A stretch of DNA of 64,000 nucleotides, taken from positions 505,787-569,786 of the forward strand of contig MNCI01022386.1 of assembly GCA_015680685.1 (NCBI GenBank), in the 5' to 3' direction. The translations under genes and the position numbers were made by a program. Source of the stretch: Gnetum montanum (lineage: Eukaryota; Streptophyta; Gnetopsida; Gnetales; Gnetaceae). A model generated the notes under the pieces. The model was not told the origin of the DNA and made no database searches. It saw nothing but the letters and a program-made list of their open reading frames with translations. Below, one piece after another: positions 47,300 to 59,300 of the stretch. Each line of letters opens with the position of its first letter. The first letter of the stretch is position 1.

Positions 47300-49559
47300 A
47301 TGGCACCTAGACCAAAATGCCTACAGGAAGGAGGACCATCTCAACCAAGGAAGAAATGACCTAGAGCTAGAAATAAGTAGCAAGAGCAAAGCCAAGAATA
47401 GGTTTTAGAAACTCATGTTATGGGACCTCTTCAGGAGAAGCCTAAAGTGGAATCTATCGGATAGATTTCTAAGAAAGCAGTTGTAACTAAACAATCCCAT
47501 CGAAATAAGGCACCAAGACCAGTGCCAAGACTTGAGGTCATATTAACTCAAGCCTACCTTGATTAGATCAGGCCTCATGACATCCAATGTTTAGTTCTCC
47601 AATAATTGAACTTTGGATCATTCTTAGAACATGCTCCACTAGAAGTCAAGACGCAATTGCAAAACTCTACCATGTGACTAATCATCACTTCTAGTGAGGA
47701 GTGGTACATGAAAGAGATATATCTCTTTTGGAATGATAGGTGGATGGGAGCCACTATGAAGATCAAGGACATTTAGGTGTCCTAATCAGTGGAAGCCATT
47801 ATGCAGGCCCTAGGCTTGCCTAATATTGGAACAAATTTGGCAAAGATCTCTACACAAGCAGACCCAAAGGCAAAGAATAAGTAGACCTAGTGATGTTATG
47901 GAGTGGATCGTGAGTATGGTGCACTTACCCTAATAGAACATGTATATTTCAAGATAGCATCCTATTGTTGCAATTTGATGGTGAGGCCTAGTAAGGTGAT
48001 TGCCTTCTCTACTTGTGCATGTGTTGCTCTAAGTGGAAATTCCTTGTGAACCTTCCATAGTTGATCTATTTGGAGATAGAGAAGAAATTTAAGGAAAAAA
48101 AAATGTGAAAGGAAGACCCTACCCTTTCCCTGCCTTATCAAAAAATTATGAAAAAGGGTAGGAATAGTTTGCTATGCCAACGATACAATCCAACATATTC
48201 CTTTTAACTCTTAGGTAGAAATGATGAAAGACAAGACCCCTCCCACAACCCAAGGAATAGGAGAAATAATCACCACTTCCACTATCTACTTATGAAACAA
48301 CTCCAAAGTCTTACACTACCCTTAAATGAATGTGTGAGATTCGAGAGTAGCTCTTGCATGACCAGGAGTAGCAAGTAAGAATAAGTGGTGGTGATCCATC
48401 TATATATTTCCTAGCCATGAGTCACCTCTAGGAACTGGCTTGAACCATTAGCTAGATGGAGGGAGGTGGGCTGATCTTTTTAGCCCAGAGAATGCAGCTA
48501 TCCATGAGATTGAATCTTAGCACCTAAGAGGGAATGATCTCTCTCTCACAATAACAAAAATTCCTAAACATCTTTAAGTATGTTGCTACTTTCTCGGTGT
48601 GTCTAGAGGAGAGTGAGGTGGAAACTATCTTGGTGATGCAACACCATGGGTAGGAGACAATAGTAGAGGTGGTTGCTAATAAAATTATCAAGACATTAAA
48701 TGCACCTATGACATTTGTACTAGACTTTTCTACACTTAGAGATGTGTAGACGTTTGCAGGAATAGTTAACAACAAATTAAGTGCAACCCAACATGAAGAG
48801 TTGTTATACCAACTAGTGAGAACTAAGCAACTAATTTTGGATGTCTTTAACCTTTTGAAGACAATTACTACAACCTAGTCAGAGCTATTGGAAGTAAGGG
48901 GCAAATGCATTATCATGGAAGGGTAATTCAAAATAGCTTGAGCTCAAAATAAATGCCTAGCTATAAAGGTTGCTGAACTATCAACATGCACTACTAACCT
49001 TATGTTTCTCAACCCTACACTGACCTATGATGAAGCTTTTCAATAGCTTCAAGAAAAGCTCAAGAAGGCTGAGGACACCAAGAAGACAATGATTATTGAT
49101 TGATCCTTGGTTGATGTTATCATGCACAATATCCAAAAGGCCTTCGATTAGACTTGCTAGGAGAATATCACCTTAACCATAGAAAATCACCACCTACAAA
49201 TGTAATGTGCAAAAGTAGCAAATGCAAGATTTCATCCATCAAACACAAGAGCACTTAGCTAGAGTAAACACTGAATTGAGGATATTGGTAGATGAAAATA
49301 GAAATCACTCCATAAAGGAAGTCTGAGCCCTTTGCTAAAAATCTACAATAGAGGTAGCTACATGGAAAAATGAGGCTCTCATATTTTAGAGAGTCAAAAA
49401 TCACTACAAAGAATAGGTTGGTCTACAAAAAGAAACCAATGAAAAACATATTCAGATGACAAAGGAAAATTTAATGAGGCCCTCCAATAGCTCAAGGAAG
49501 GAGGTGATGTTTGGAAACCTATCTTTGATGGGCTCAATGACTATAACAAGGAAAAGATA
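47300..49559 (+). pseudogene. ORF3 of element D (broken, truncated by F)
   Basis: ATG 47300 (MAPRPKCLQEGGPSQPR). The N-terminal helical domain runs about 47650-48180 (EEWYMKEIYLFWNDRWMGA, IMQALGLPNIGTNLAKIST, MVRPSKVIAFSTCACVALSG, PFPALSKNY). A central region and a Lys/Glu/Gln-rich coiled coil follow from about 48800 to 49559. The last residues match A near 8345 (N.YNKEK), then F begins, so about 700 bases of ORF3 are displaced. Stops present. Same gene as in A and B; function unknown. Confidence 0.6.
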
Positions 49560-51197
49560 TGTGAAACACCACCAAATCTAGACTATGATGTCTCAGCTGC
49601 AAATTTTGTTAAAAAGTGGGAACTACACTCAACCCCTATATAGAGCATAGAGAGCATAGTCTCCTAGATCGTAGTCGGTTGGAGAGTAGAAGTTTGAAAT
49701 TTTGCCTAAGTGTTGAGACTACACTCTCCCCCAATCACACTATTCCAAAGCATAGAGAGTGTAATTGTGAAGAGCATAGTTAGTAGAAGGCCAATTTTTG
49801 CAAATTTTGCTAAGTGTCAAGACTACGCTTAACCCTAGTTAAGAACATAGTTAGCCTCTCAGGAAGAGCATAGTCAAAAAGAGATCAACTTCACAAGTTT
49901 TAGCAAGTGTTGAGACTACACTCACCCCCATTTGGGAGCATAGTTAGCCTCCTAGGGAGAGCATAGTTTGCAAAAAATCCATTTTCTCATAGATTTCAAT
50001 GGTAGTGAGACTATGCTCTTCCTCAGCCTCGAGCATAGTCACCTTTTAGAAGAGCGTAGTTAGTAAGGATAGTCTCCAATGGCCTCCACAACATAGCAAT
50101 GACACTCAGCTGAGGTCCAGAACATAGTCAACTCACCTTTGACAAGAATAGTTGGAAAAATGCTTCTTTTTTGTATCACATTTTGCCCTAAAATTATAAC
50201 CATGCTTTATCCCACTTGAGAGCATGAAGAGCATAGTCCCATAGAGAATAGTCTTTAAATTTTTTCTTTCAGGTACCTCATGATCCTCTTAGCACACATA
50301 CATGTAGTTAGCAGTGTAGTCATAGTCTCACAATCCTACAGAGTCTGGCAGAGCACAACAAAGTGCAACACCATCAGCCCCATCAACATATCACATGAAT
50401 GGTAACTACGCTAAGCATAGTCCCAACTGTCCCACCTACCATGTGGTAGCCATCTCACATTTCCCATTAACCCTAAACCTATAAATACCATCACCCTCAA
50501 CATTTTTAGGAGAAAAAGAAAAAAAAGTTCATCCTTTTAATTTGGTAAGTTTAATAAGTGGTTTGCGAATAAGCAAACGAGTGAAGTGGCCGACCACCAA
50601 TAGAACATTGCATTTAGTAGTACACCATGGTGGTCAACCTAGAAAATGTAGACACCTTTGTAGAACATGAGTCTTTGTGGCTGAACAGGCTAGGGATTGT
50701 GACTACGCTATCCACCTATGCCTGCTGTAAATTGCATACCTTCTAAACCACCTTCTAGTGTTAACTATGCTCAACCTCATTTTGGGTGGTATTCTATTTC
50801 ATTTCCTCCATTTCTTTGCATTTTCTGCAGTTTATTTACATTTTTCATCATTTTTACTACATAGACACACTTGAACTATGCTCAGGTGATGGTCCTCATG
50901 CATTGCCATCACCTACCTGACTAAAAATCTTGACTATGCTCATCCCCTTAGGTTCCTATAATTATGCTTGACCCCACTAACACTGCAAACACCACAAGTT
51001 TCATAAACATTGCCTACACCTTTAACACTGTAGATAACCATGTTGCACCCCCATTACATCTGGTAAACCTATGTTCAATTGGCCAAACTATGTAGGGCAT
51101 CCTGTCTTCACCTCTAGTAGGCCCTTGTGCGAATTTAGGGTTAGGTTGTGTGCCATGGACCTTGATGTTCCAGCCATTGACATTTTTTATCACTACA
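49560..51197 (+). repeat. 5' LTR of element F (about 1.64 kb)
   Basis: Starts TGTGAAACACCACC at the break in D, ends ATCACTACA six bases before the PBS. U3 holds five tandem units of about 95-105 bases (49600-50100) rich in GAGCATAGT/ACTATGCTC. TATA box CCTATAAATACC near 50479-50490, followed by an A-rich leader. The 3' LTR lies outside the window. Confidence 0.65.
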
Positions 51198-51202
51198 ATT
51201 TC

Positions 51203-51221
51203 TGGCACTAGAAGGAGGGCC
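51203..51221 (+). promoter_or_regulatory. Primer-binding site of element F
   Basis: TGGCACTAGAAGGAGGGCC, a type I recall from Tat-group elements of grasses as TGGCGCTAGAAGGAGGG. It starts six bases after the LTR ACA end. The exact tRNA is not asserted. Confidence 0.6.
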
Positions 51222-52177
51222 AAACCACTTTTTCAGACTTCTTTGTGATTATCTCAGGTGCTTTCTACATTGCAGTTGCTGGCTTCGAGCTAGAATAGAC
51301 CATAAGACCCCTGTGGACTTCCTATGCTTGCAGCAGTAACTAGATCTTAGGCCAACACAAGCATTATCTACTAACTTGTTGGTGTAGATTGGATCCTATA
51401 GCTAATCCTTATGGAACCCCATGTAGCAACCCAAATCATACTCATTTCCACTGCCTACTAAAAATCCATCATTTTCAACTAGAGTGTAGTCGTCTCGAAT
51501 GTAACCAGTGGAGTTGACACTTCCATGTGGAGAGTATAGTTAGCATAGTCCATTCTTCAACATGAAGAGTGTAGTTAGTGGTGTTAGCTTGGATAGGGTC
51601 AATTTTAGTGTAGTCCACAATGTTTTGCAACTAATAACCCTTGTAGTCCATTCTTGTAACTGGATATACATTCATGAATCCAAATCAACCTTCAATGTCA
51701 ATCTCAAATGCACTCAACATCTTGCCCAAACAACAAGAGACCAAGATCAACAACCCTCAAAGTCTCATAATTGTAGGACAAACGAAATACCTTATGTTAC
51801 ATGGTCAAGATCTAGAATACGCCTTGCCAAGAAATGACTAGTACAACTTCATATGCACAAATATTTAAGTAAGGTTATTTGTAGATCACTCTAACATAGA
51901 GGGAAAACAAAACCATGAGCTAATCCACTAGGATGAATAGTAGTATATCCCTTCCTCATTTGATATCATCCTACTCATGGAGCCCTACCATTAGCTATTA
52001 GCCTAGCTCATCTAAGTAGGTAAGTGCAATGTAGGAATGGACTATAAAGACCCCCTGTAGAAGGAAGAGGACAAGTTTGATGCTCACTCTAAGAACAAGG
52101 GCTCCTTCTACACCATCTTCCAATGAGTGATCCCAAGTTTGGCTCCTCCTCAGTCTAGTTCATCTACTCTCTTTAAG
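51222..52177 (+). other. Leader of element F between PBS and gag
   Basis: About 950 bases without a supported gene. Contains further GTAGTC/GCATAGT motif copies (51480-51600). The 91-codon ORF at 51562-51837 has no recognisable domain. Confidence 0.4.
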
Positions 52178-53830
52178 ATGACCATAGTAATAGCATCACC
52201 TTCCCACTCCGCTACGTCTAGGTCAACACCTATAATAGTAATGCATTAGACATAACATACATATTATGATGCAACAACTTCCCTTAAATTACCCTTCATG
52301 GCATCATCACATCCCATTTAGCCATCTCTACCCATAGTAATCGTATCAGCTAAACCATACGTCCACCTAGGGCCTGTCTCCAAGCCCCAAACAACTTAAG
52401 CACCCTACTTCCTACCTATTTCCTTAGTGCCCCCAATGTCAACCCAACCCATGCATGCATTTCTTGCCCCAATAACTATCCCTATAGCATAGCCAATGCA
52501 TTAAGTGCATTGCATGATTTTGCAATCTACAACTAGGCCATGGACCACATAGCTAGTTTAACAGTAGACAACACTATCAACATAGCCAGCTGGAGCATCT
52601 CAAAGCTTAAGCCAAACATTTCAGATGATACAAAGCTTGATAAAAGATGTAAAGTGACTCAAAGTTGCCTTCTCTAAAATTGTTAAAGTGGTGGACTTCT
52701 ACCAAGATGACCCTAAAAGTCCTATAGTCCCACCTCTAAGTCTTTTAGCTAGAGTCTCACTACCTCAATTCCCCAAATACAATACTGAGGGAGACCCTAA
52801 TGTGCATATGGTCATGTTTAGGTTAGAGTGCCTACTATTACAAGCATGGTTGCATGCCATCACGTGCATGTTCACCATGTCACTGACTAACAAAGGATTA
52901 CACTGGTACAGTGCACTACCTAGAGGTTCTATCTCCCCTTTAGAGGACCACTTGAGATAATTTGTAACATGCTTCAAGTACAACTTGAAGCTAGAGACAA
53001 CTGTAGACCAACTAATGTAAGTTAAGTAAGGCTACCTAAAGCCCATGCAGAAGTTCATTCAACATTGGAGTGCCTTACTAAATGAAATATCAGAGCCAAT
53101 AGCTGAGGCACATCTGTTGGGAATTTTCAAGGATGTAGTCAATGACTTTATAAAGTTAAAACTATATTACCTAGGCCTACAATCCCTAAGCCAAGCCTTT
53201 GCTTAAATCAAAAGCATAAAAGATGTGGTAGAAGCTAGCAAAGACTTGGCCTACATGGCCTACAAGAGCTAGCATGCAAGGAGAGACAAACACAAGGGAA
53301 AGAAAAATGAAACAGTGGCAACTATAACCAAAGAAGCCAAAGCAACCAACCAAGGGTAGACAGCTAGGCAACCCAAAGCCCCCATTGACAAAAAAGCTAC
53401 CAACTAGTGCTAAGGCAATCAACTAGCCTATAGCCTTGGTGGCCATAGTGCAAGTTGTTCAAAGGTCCAACTTTGAGTGCAAGGATCACTCTAATTATAC
53501 CCCATTGCCACTAAACCCTTCAAAGCTACTAGACCAATTTCTCAAAGCCAAAAGTATCCAATACAAAAAAAATGTCTAAGGATGCCCACAAAAAACATGA
53601 TAGATACTGTAAGCTACTAAGAAATACCACTTTAGCAACACCAAATGAGCCCATTGTCCCAAGAAATTTTAGGCTAGACTAATTTTTCCATTACCACCAA
53701 TTACCTGGCCATAGCACGGACATTTTCCTAGCCTTGCAAGATGACCTACAAAGGATGATTGATAGAGGTAAGCTAGTACTTGACACTGCAAATCTAGTCA
53801 GGCCATAGAACTAGTCCATGAGGATGTACA
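52178..53830 (+). pseudogene. gag of element F (broken)
   Basis: Probable start ATG 52178 (MTIVIASPSHSATS), by frame only. The capsid-like domain is open at 52688-52960 (VSLPQFPKYNTEGDPNVHM, MSLTNKGLHWYSALPRGSI) and continues to 53270 (FVTCFKYNLKLETTVDQLM, FIQHWSALL, DLAYMAYKS). The wording is that of Tat/Ogre gag. A Lys-rich stretch follows. At 53670-53775 the HYHQLPGHSTD..L.DDLQRMIDRGKL block matches the CxFHxxxGHxTxxC region of Tat gag, with its cysteines lost. Stops present. Confidence 0.72.
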
Positions 53831-54580
53831 AATGATCCTTTAAACACAAGTGATGTCAAATATGTCATAAATGCTATCATCATTAATGATGATCCAAAAC
53901 CGATGTAGTAGAAATTCATGGTCTAGATGCCCTTTGGTAGTGCAAAGGTCTTGTTGGCCCCCATGAGTTCGAGGCCTCCTTTTGTTATTAGAGCACCACC
54001 TCAAGCACTCACAATGCCCTTCATAGTTAGGGTGCCTCGACAAGTTACATCAAGAACAACTGTTTAGCCACCCTTCATCGTCAGAGTGCCACAGTATGCT
54101 AGCCCTTCACCTGTTCGAAGCTAAGTAGTAGCTAACGCATTAGTCCCTTCCTTTCCAATGGAAAATCTCATTGGCAACATTGGCAAGCCCCCAAGGTGGC
54201 AACACAGGAGAACCAACGAACGTCTTGCAAATGAAATGATTAGACAACATTGAGAGCAAAGAGCACCAGGTTTGCCAAAACTAGTTCCTATATCTATGGT
54301 TCCTATGGAAAAAATAGTTGAAGAAGCCACAACAAGAAAATCATAAGGGAGCACTAAGGCCCCTAAGCAAGCTAAGAAAATAAAGCCTAAGTCACCTCCA
54401 TGAGAAATCTATCTCTTAGACCACATGGAAGAAGTCAAGGCCAACAAAAACATGGCTAATGGCAAGGACTTCATGAATGCATTAGTCCAAGTCAGACAAG
54501 CACTTAAATATAAAAATACAATGTTGAGCTTGTACAACCTAATCATAACCTAATCTACCCACCTTGATGCACTGCTGTAG
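53831..54580 (+). pseudogene. gag-protease linker of element F
   Basis: Degraded coding stretch between gag and PR. A repeated pattern is visible at 53950-54090 (VRVP-type codons near GGGTGCC and AGAGTGCC). The last part (54330-54500) is Lys-rich. No domain recognised. Confidence 0.45.
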
Positions 54581-55048
54581 ATGTTGATGTCCATCCTTGT
54601 TATAGAGGACATCCCTATAGATGAGACCTTCATCCATGCAGTGATGCTACTCCTTGCACCACAGGAATTGAGTTCCACATTCATAGCATTTCATGATGAA
54701 GTAATCAAGGTCAATCCTGAGAGGGGTGAGGTCATAATAGCTCCTATGTTTATTACTATACATGTTGGGAAATGCAAGATTTACAAAGTGCACATCGATG
54801 ATGGAGCACCAACAAACATAATACCATACACTGTCATGGATAAACTAGGCCTCATAGATCAAATTAGGCCAAAAAAAATTGCATGCTTGAAATCCTTCAA
54901 TAGGTCATTCATCATTGTCAAGGGAACTATTACTATAGCTTTTGTAGCAAGGGAGCAATTCCCCACCACTACTAAGTTCATTGTCATAGAAGAGATGTCA
55001 GGCTTCAACTTGATATTGGACAGGCCTTGGTTGGCCCAATTATGAACC
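54581..55048 (+). CDS. Aspartic protease of element F (open 154-codon stretch)
   Basis: Open from ATG 54581 to the TGA at 55046. The active site is VHIDDGAPTNIIPYTVMDKL at about 54789-54848, equivalent to VDGGSSVNILPYSVF in Tat proteases, with the catalytic Asp-x-Gly kept. The C-terminal motif MSGFNLILDRPWLAQL is at 54997-55044 (usual LGRPWL has Gly where Asp stands). This ATG is internal to the Gag-Pro frame, so it is not a true start. It would mature the F polyprotein. A second open stretch (55070-55273, begins MIHLPYEGGEVIIHGN) continues the polyprotein after a stop. Confidence 0.7.
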
Positions 55049-55310
55049 ATCTTCTCTCCAATTCATCAAGTGATCCACCTCCCATATGAAGGTGGTGAAG
55101 TTATCATTCATGGTAATAATGTTGCTTCCTTAGCCATCAACAACATGGACATGGAGCAAGAGTTGGAGGTTGAGTTTCTTGATCATGCATCCACAACAAA
55201 GAAGAAGATGCATGAAGTAGATACAATCGAAAGAGCAATAGAAGTTAATGATCTCCTAGAGCATGCTCTTTGAGTAGAATTTTCCTTTGACATAGCAAGT
55301 GAAGGTTAAT
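55049..55310 (+). pseudogene. Post-protease coding segment of element F
   Basis: Continues the protease frame: YEGGEVIIHGNNVAS and an acidic stretch to LLEHAL at 55270. After that the sequence stays coding-like for a few dozen codons (EFSFDIASEG) and then loses coding character. Candidate splice donors are GAAG|GTTAAT near 55305 and CTAG|GTGCTT near 55409. Confidence 0.45.
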
Positions 55311-55716
55311 AGGATTGCTGGATAGTGCAATCCAAACCCTATGCACCTTCTAACCCACACCTAGTTAGGAATCAACTGTGAAACTAAGGTACCCCCTTAG
55401 TCCAAAACACACTAGGTGCTTACCTGCTATTCACTTTTGCTCACCCTGTATTTTAATTTCTACTTATGTTGCATTTGTTTTGCATTAGATTAGCATTGTA
55501 GTATGTTATTTTCATTTAGCTTGGTTGCTCAGATTATGCATCAGTTCACTTAGTTTATGTATTTATTTACTTTGTTTATGCATTCATCTACTTTGCTTAC
55601 ATATTTTTTCGCTTAGTTTACACTTCTGCAATTATTGCTTTAATGCATTAAAAACATAAAAAATGCATAAAAATCATAAAATAAAAATTCACACATAAAA
55701 AAAGAGATAGCAATAT

Positions 55717-56040
55717 GTAGCCCAAAATGGCCTTAAACCATTGTCACAACCCAGAATGACCTTAAACTATCACCACAACCCAGAATGGCCCTAAACTACC
55801 ACCTTGGCTTGCTACGGCCTAAAATTAGCAAGTCATACCACCTTTAACCTTGTAGCAATGGCCTGATATGGCCTTAAATTGGCAATGCATAGCTCAAAAT
55901 GGTTGAAAACTAGCATTGGCCCTCTTGCTATGGCCTCAAACTAGCATGGGACCTATCAAGGATTTAAGCTTACAACAAACTTGCTATGGCTTGCAATGGC
56001 CTAGTATCGCTATGGCTCACAATGGCCCATTATCACTATC
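55717..56040. repeat. CCCAGAATGGCCTTAAAC-type short tandem repeats
   Basis: Three units of about 30 bases at 55717-55802 (CACAACCCAGAATGGCCTTA pattern), then looser GGCCTAAAATT / ATGGCCT motifs to 56030. The same GGCCTAAAATTG motif recurs as a two-unit repeat at 61298-61363. Confidence 0.6.
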
Positions 56041-56309
56041 ATTTCACAACTCTAGGATAGTGTAATACATCTTTTCCACATTAATTCATCATGTAGGCAT
56101 GTTAGCATATGTTACATTATAAGCATACTCATAGAAAATGTGATAAAATCATCATATAGCGATAAAATTTTGTACATTACACTTAGCAAATAGTCATACA
56201 CAACAAAATGTGGCATGAATAGCAACACATAGCTACAACATAGTATGAGTAGCATCACATAGCAATAATGTAGCAAAAAAACCCTATGGGAGGTACATTT
56301 GATCATGCT

Positions 56310-59300
56310 CAGGTAGTTGCACTAGGTGGGGGTGGAGGTTTTTTTTCCTCTACTGGGTCACTAGGGTCTTTAGCATCACCTAGCATCTACCACAACCAAA
56401 AAAAAGTCTACACAATTAACAAGAATGCATTACATGTAGCAAGCTAACTTAAAAACACAAAAAGCATAAAAAAACCAATGCAGCAAAAACTAACCTGGGA
56501 GGATCTCGCATCAGTGATCTCTAGAGGTAACTTTCCAAGGTTGGCCTCCAAGCAACAGAGGGTCTTGGCTTTAGAAAGTATCATCCAATCTTTCTAGACT
56601 AAGTTAATACCTAAAAGGGTCTTGCCTTTGTCCATGGTAGTCCATGTAGGTGGCTCTGTGGAAAATGTAATGGAAGAGACCTCTCCAAAGGGGATGACAA
56701 TCTACGTCACATGAGAGTCACTCATGACTGTACGCTGCTTGAACAAGTCATATGCCTACTTCCCATCATGGTCACCTTAAGAAAGGGGGTGATGAAGTTT
56801 AGTAGACTCTTTCTTGTACCATTTTTGGCACACATTGTGCTTCCACTTGTATTGATGCTTATGATTCTTCTACATCTATCCCCACTTGTAAACCTTTGTG
56901 CTATAATTCTTTCAATCCTAGCTTTTCTAAGCAAGAAAGTCCATCTAGAGTTGATGCTCTACCAACTCCAACAGGGCCTTATTCTTACCTCTTAAAGTAG
57001 TCCAATACCTAGAATACTCAATCTTAGAGGTATGCTAGGTGTTGTCTCCCCATGATCTAGTCATTATGAAATCATACTTAGATTGAATATCCTTGATCTT
57101 CTCATCCTAGCTAGCCACCTTCTCCTATAGTTAATGCATGGGCTTCCACAGGTGCTCATTCGAGTGCCTAAAAACCCATAATGACTTGGCATAGGAAAGC
57201 ATGCACATGTTAGATGTCTCATACATATGATGAAGCACCTAATCAACCTCAAGAGGAAGGTCAAGCAGAGCTTCCACCTTTGCCACCTTACTCGAATTCC
57301 ACTATAGCTTAGGACTTGTAGGCATATAAAAATTGGTCAATCTCAACTGAAAAAGAAGCATTTTAGTAATAAGCAAGATAGCACAGAGCAGAATAGCATT
57401 GCACACATACCTAGCTCTAGGTCTACTTTTTGCAAGTGGTCCACCATGTCATTGACAATGCCTTCCATGAAAGTAAGTTTATTCAGCATATCTATCCATG
57501 ACTCCAAGTGGAAGGTAGATGTAGTGCCGTTGGTGGGAATGTCTAACACTATAATACAATAGTGCAATTAGCACATGGCTTGACACATCTCAAGATACTA
57601 GAGTAAATAAGGAAAGACAAATGGCAATAAAAGTAGATTACCTAGTAAGCCCTCTGGTGTGAGTGTAGGGGGCTCACCTAGCTGCATATCAAAAAAAGTG
57701 TCAAAATCACCCATGTTGGGGTGGAGTAGCTCCTCTTTTTACAATTGATAAAGGGTCTTTGCCACTTGGTGGAGCTCATCTCCATGAGCTACCTCCCCCT
57801 CAGCCTAAGGGAGTGCTTCCTTTGCTATCACATCAGTTGCTACTATCGTAGCCCTCCCTTCTTTTTCTGCAACTAACAAATATATGCATAAATCATAACA
57901 TCTTTAACTAATTAAAATTATAGAACAAAAAAAAAAGATAAAAAATATATACATAAATGAAACTAAGGAATCTAGCATCTATGCATACTAACCTACAACA
58001 TCCTCACGCAAACATTGTAGCTTGATGCAGATCTTTTTGTTGCTTGGCTTCGTGACCATAGGGGAAACTTCCTCTTGAGAATGTGGCCTCTTGATCTTGG
58101 CCTTAAATGGTCCCACTATCTTTGTGATGTATCAATTTTTCTTGCTTACATCCCTAATGTGAACTGGAGGACCCTTGCTCACACTATCGCATGAATAATG
58201 CAAGTGCCTTATGGGAACCTTGGTCATTACTAATAATGACTCATTGATCCTCTCTAGGGGATCCCACGTGTGTGTGGTCAAGAACATGTGTTTGAACCAT
58301 GGCCTAGATAGCTACTCATGGTCCTGCACCATCCATCTTCCATCATCCCGCATAACTAGAAGCTTTGCAAACCTTCACAAGTACCCTGTGAAGAATGCAA
58401 AGTGCACATGGGACCTCACTTTGAGGTTGAACTGGAGCCTAAAAATCTTTTCATGCAAACTAGTGGCTATGTACCTAGCCTAGTTAAACCTCATACCCTC
58501 TAGTAGCACATCTTTCATTACTCATTCCTATTCCACCCTTAGGATCTTGCCTTGGGAAAGCAGCTTTAGAAAGACGTGAGCATGAAACAAAGGCTAGAGC
58601 TCTTGCACATCAGGCACTTGCACATATTTGATTGATATGCCTTTGTGAGATTGAGTAGTCCCAAAACCAGTCCTCAATCTCCTCTCTATGGTTCACCTCC
58701 CTATTGGCCTTATCAATAATCATCAAGTCATTAGTAGGAATGCCAAAGAGATCAACGAAGAAGGTCTCACTAAGGTCCAGCACTACCATTAGGTCATGCA
58801 CCCAGGTGACAAAATGTCTAACATCACTGCTAAAGGAGTTAATGATGGTGGCCATTTCAACCATTGGGATACTCAAGCTAAGGGCTAAGAATAGGCCCAT
58901 TAACCCAACATGCATGAGCTGAGGCGTTAATGCATCTAGCACCCTATGGAATACCTAGTGTTATGCATCCTCAAGTTCTCTATATTTCATGATGAGGGTG
59001 CCCTCTATGTGACCTTTGGTGACCATTGTCACCTCAACTAAGGAAACCATCACTGTAATACAAAGTAAGACAATGATAACACTTCATCATGTAAATGAGG
59101 TAAACTAAAGGATGTATACACAAGCACGTGAGCAAAAAGCGTAGATACACACATGGTACAAATGGAGTACTAGATGGAGGTGGTACTACAGACACCTCCT
59201 CAGTGTTAATCTCACCAGCATCCCACTCCTCATCTAACCAAATGTGGATCCTACACCACTCATACACCTTTGGATGATGGGAGATATAGGTCTCTAGATC

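Larger units (their letters stand above)
35470..49559 (+). mobile_element. Element D: Athila-like retrotransposon, interrupted by H and truncated by F
   Basis: 5' LTR, PBS, gag, PR, RT, RNase H, IN, spacer, palindrome/TATA module and most of ORF3 in one direction. H (38563-41210) splits the gag tail. At 49560 the LTR of element F cuts ORF3, and the rest of D is expected beyond the right end of the window. It shares order and family with B; the junction with its upstream flank is the same as for B. Confidence 0.87.

Noticed and set aside
49600-50100. CRISPR-like array
   Set aside because: Regular spacing comes from diverged tandem U3 units in a plant LTR; units are about 100 bases, not short identical repeats with unique spacers.
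56711-56995. Plus-strand 94-codon Leu-rich ORF
   Set aside because: Opposite an exon-like segment of the antisense unit and without recognisable domain; treated as a shadow.
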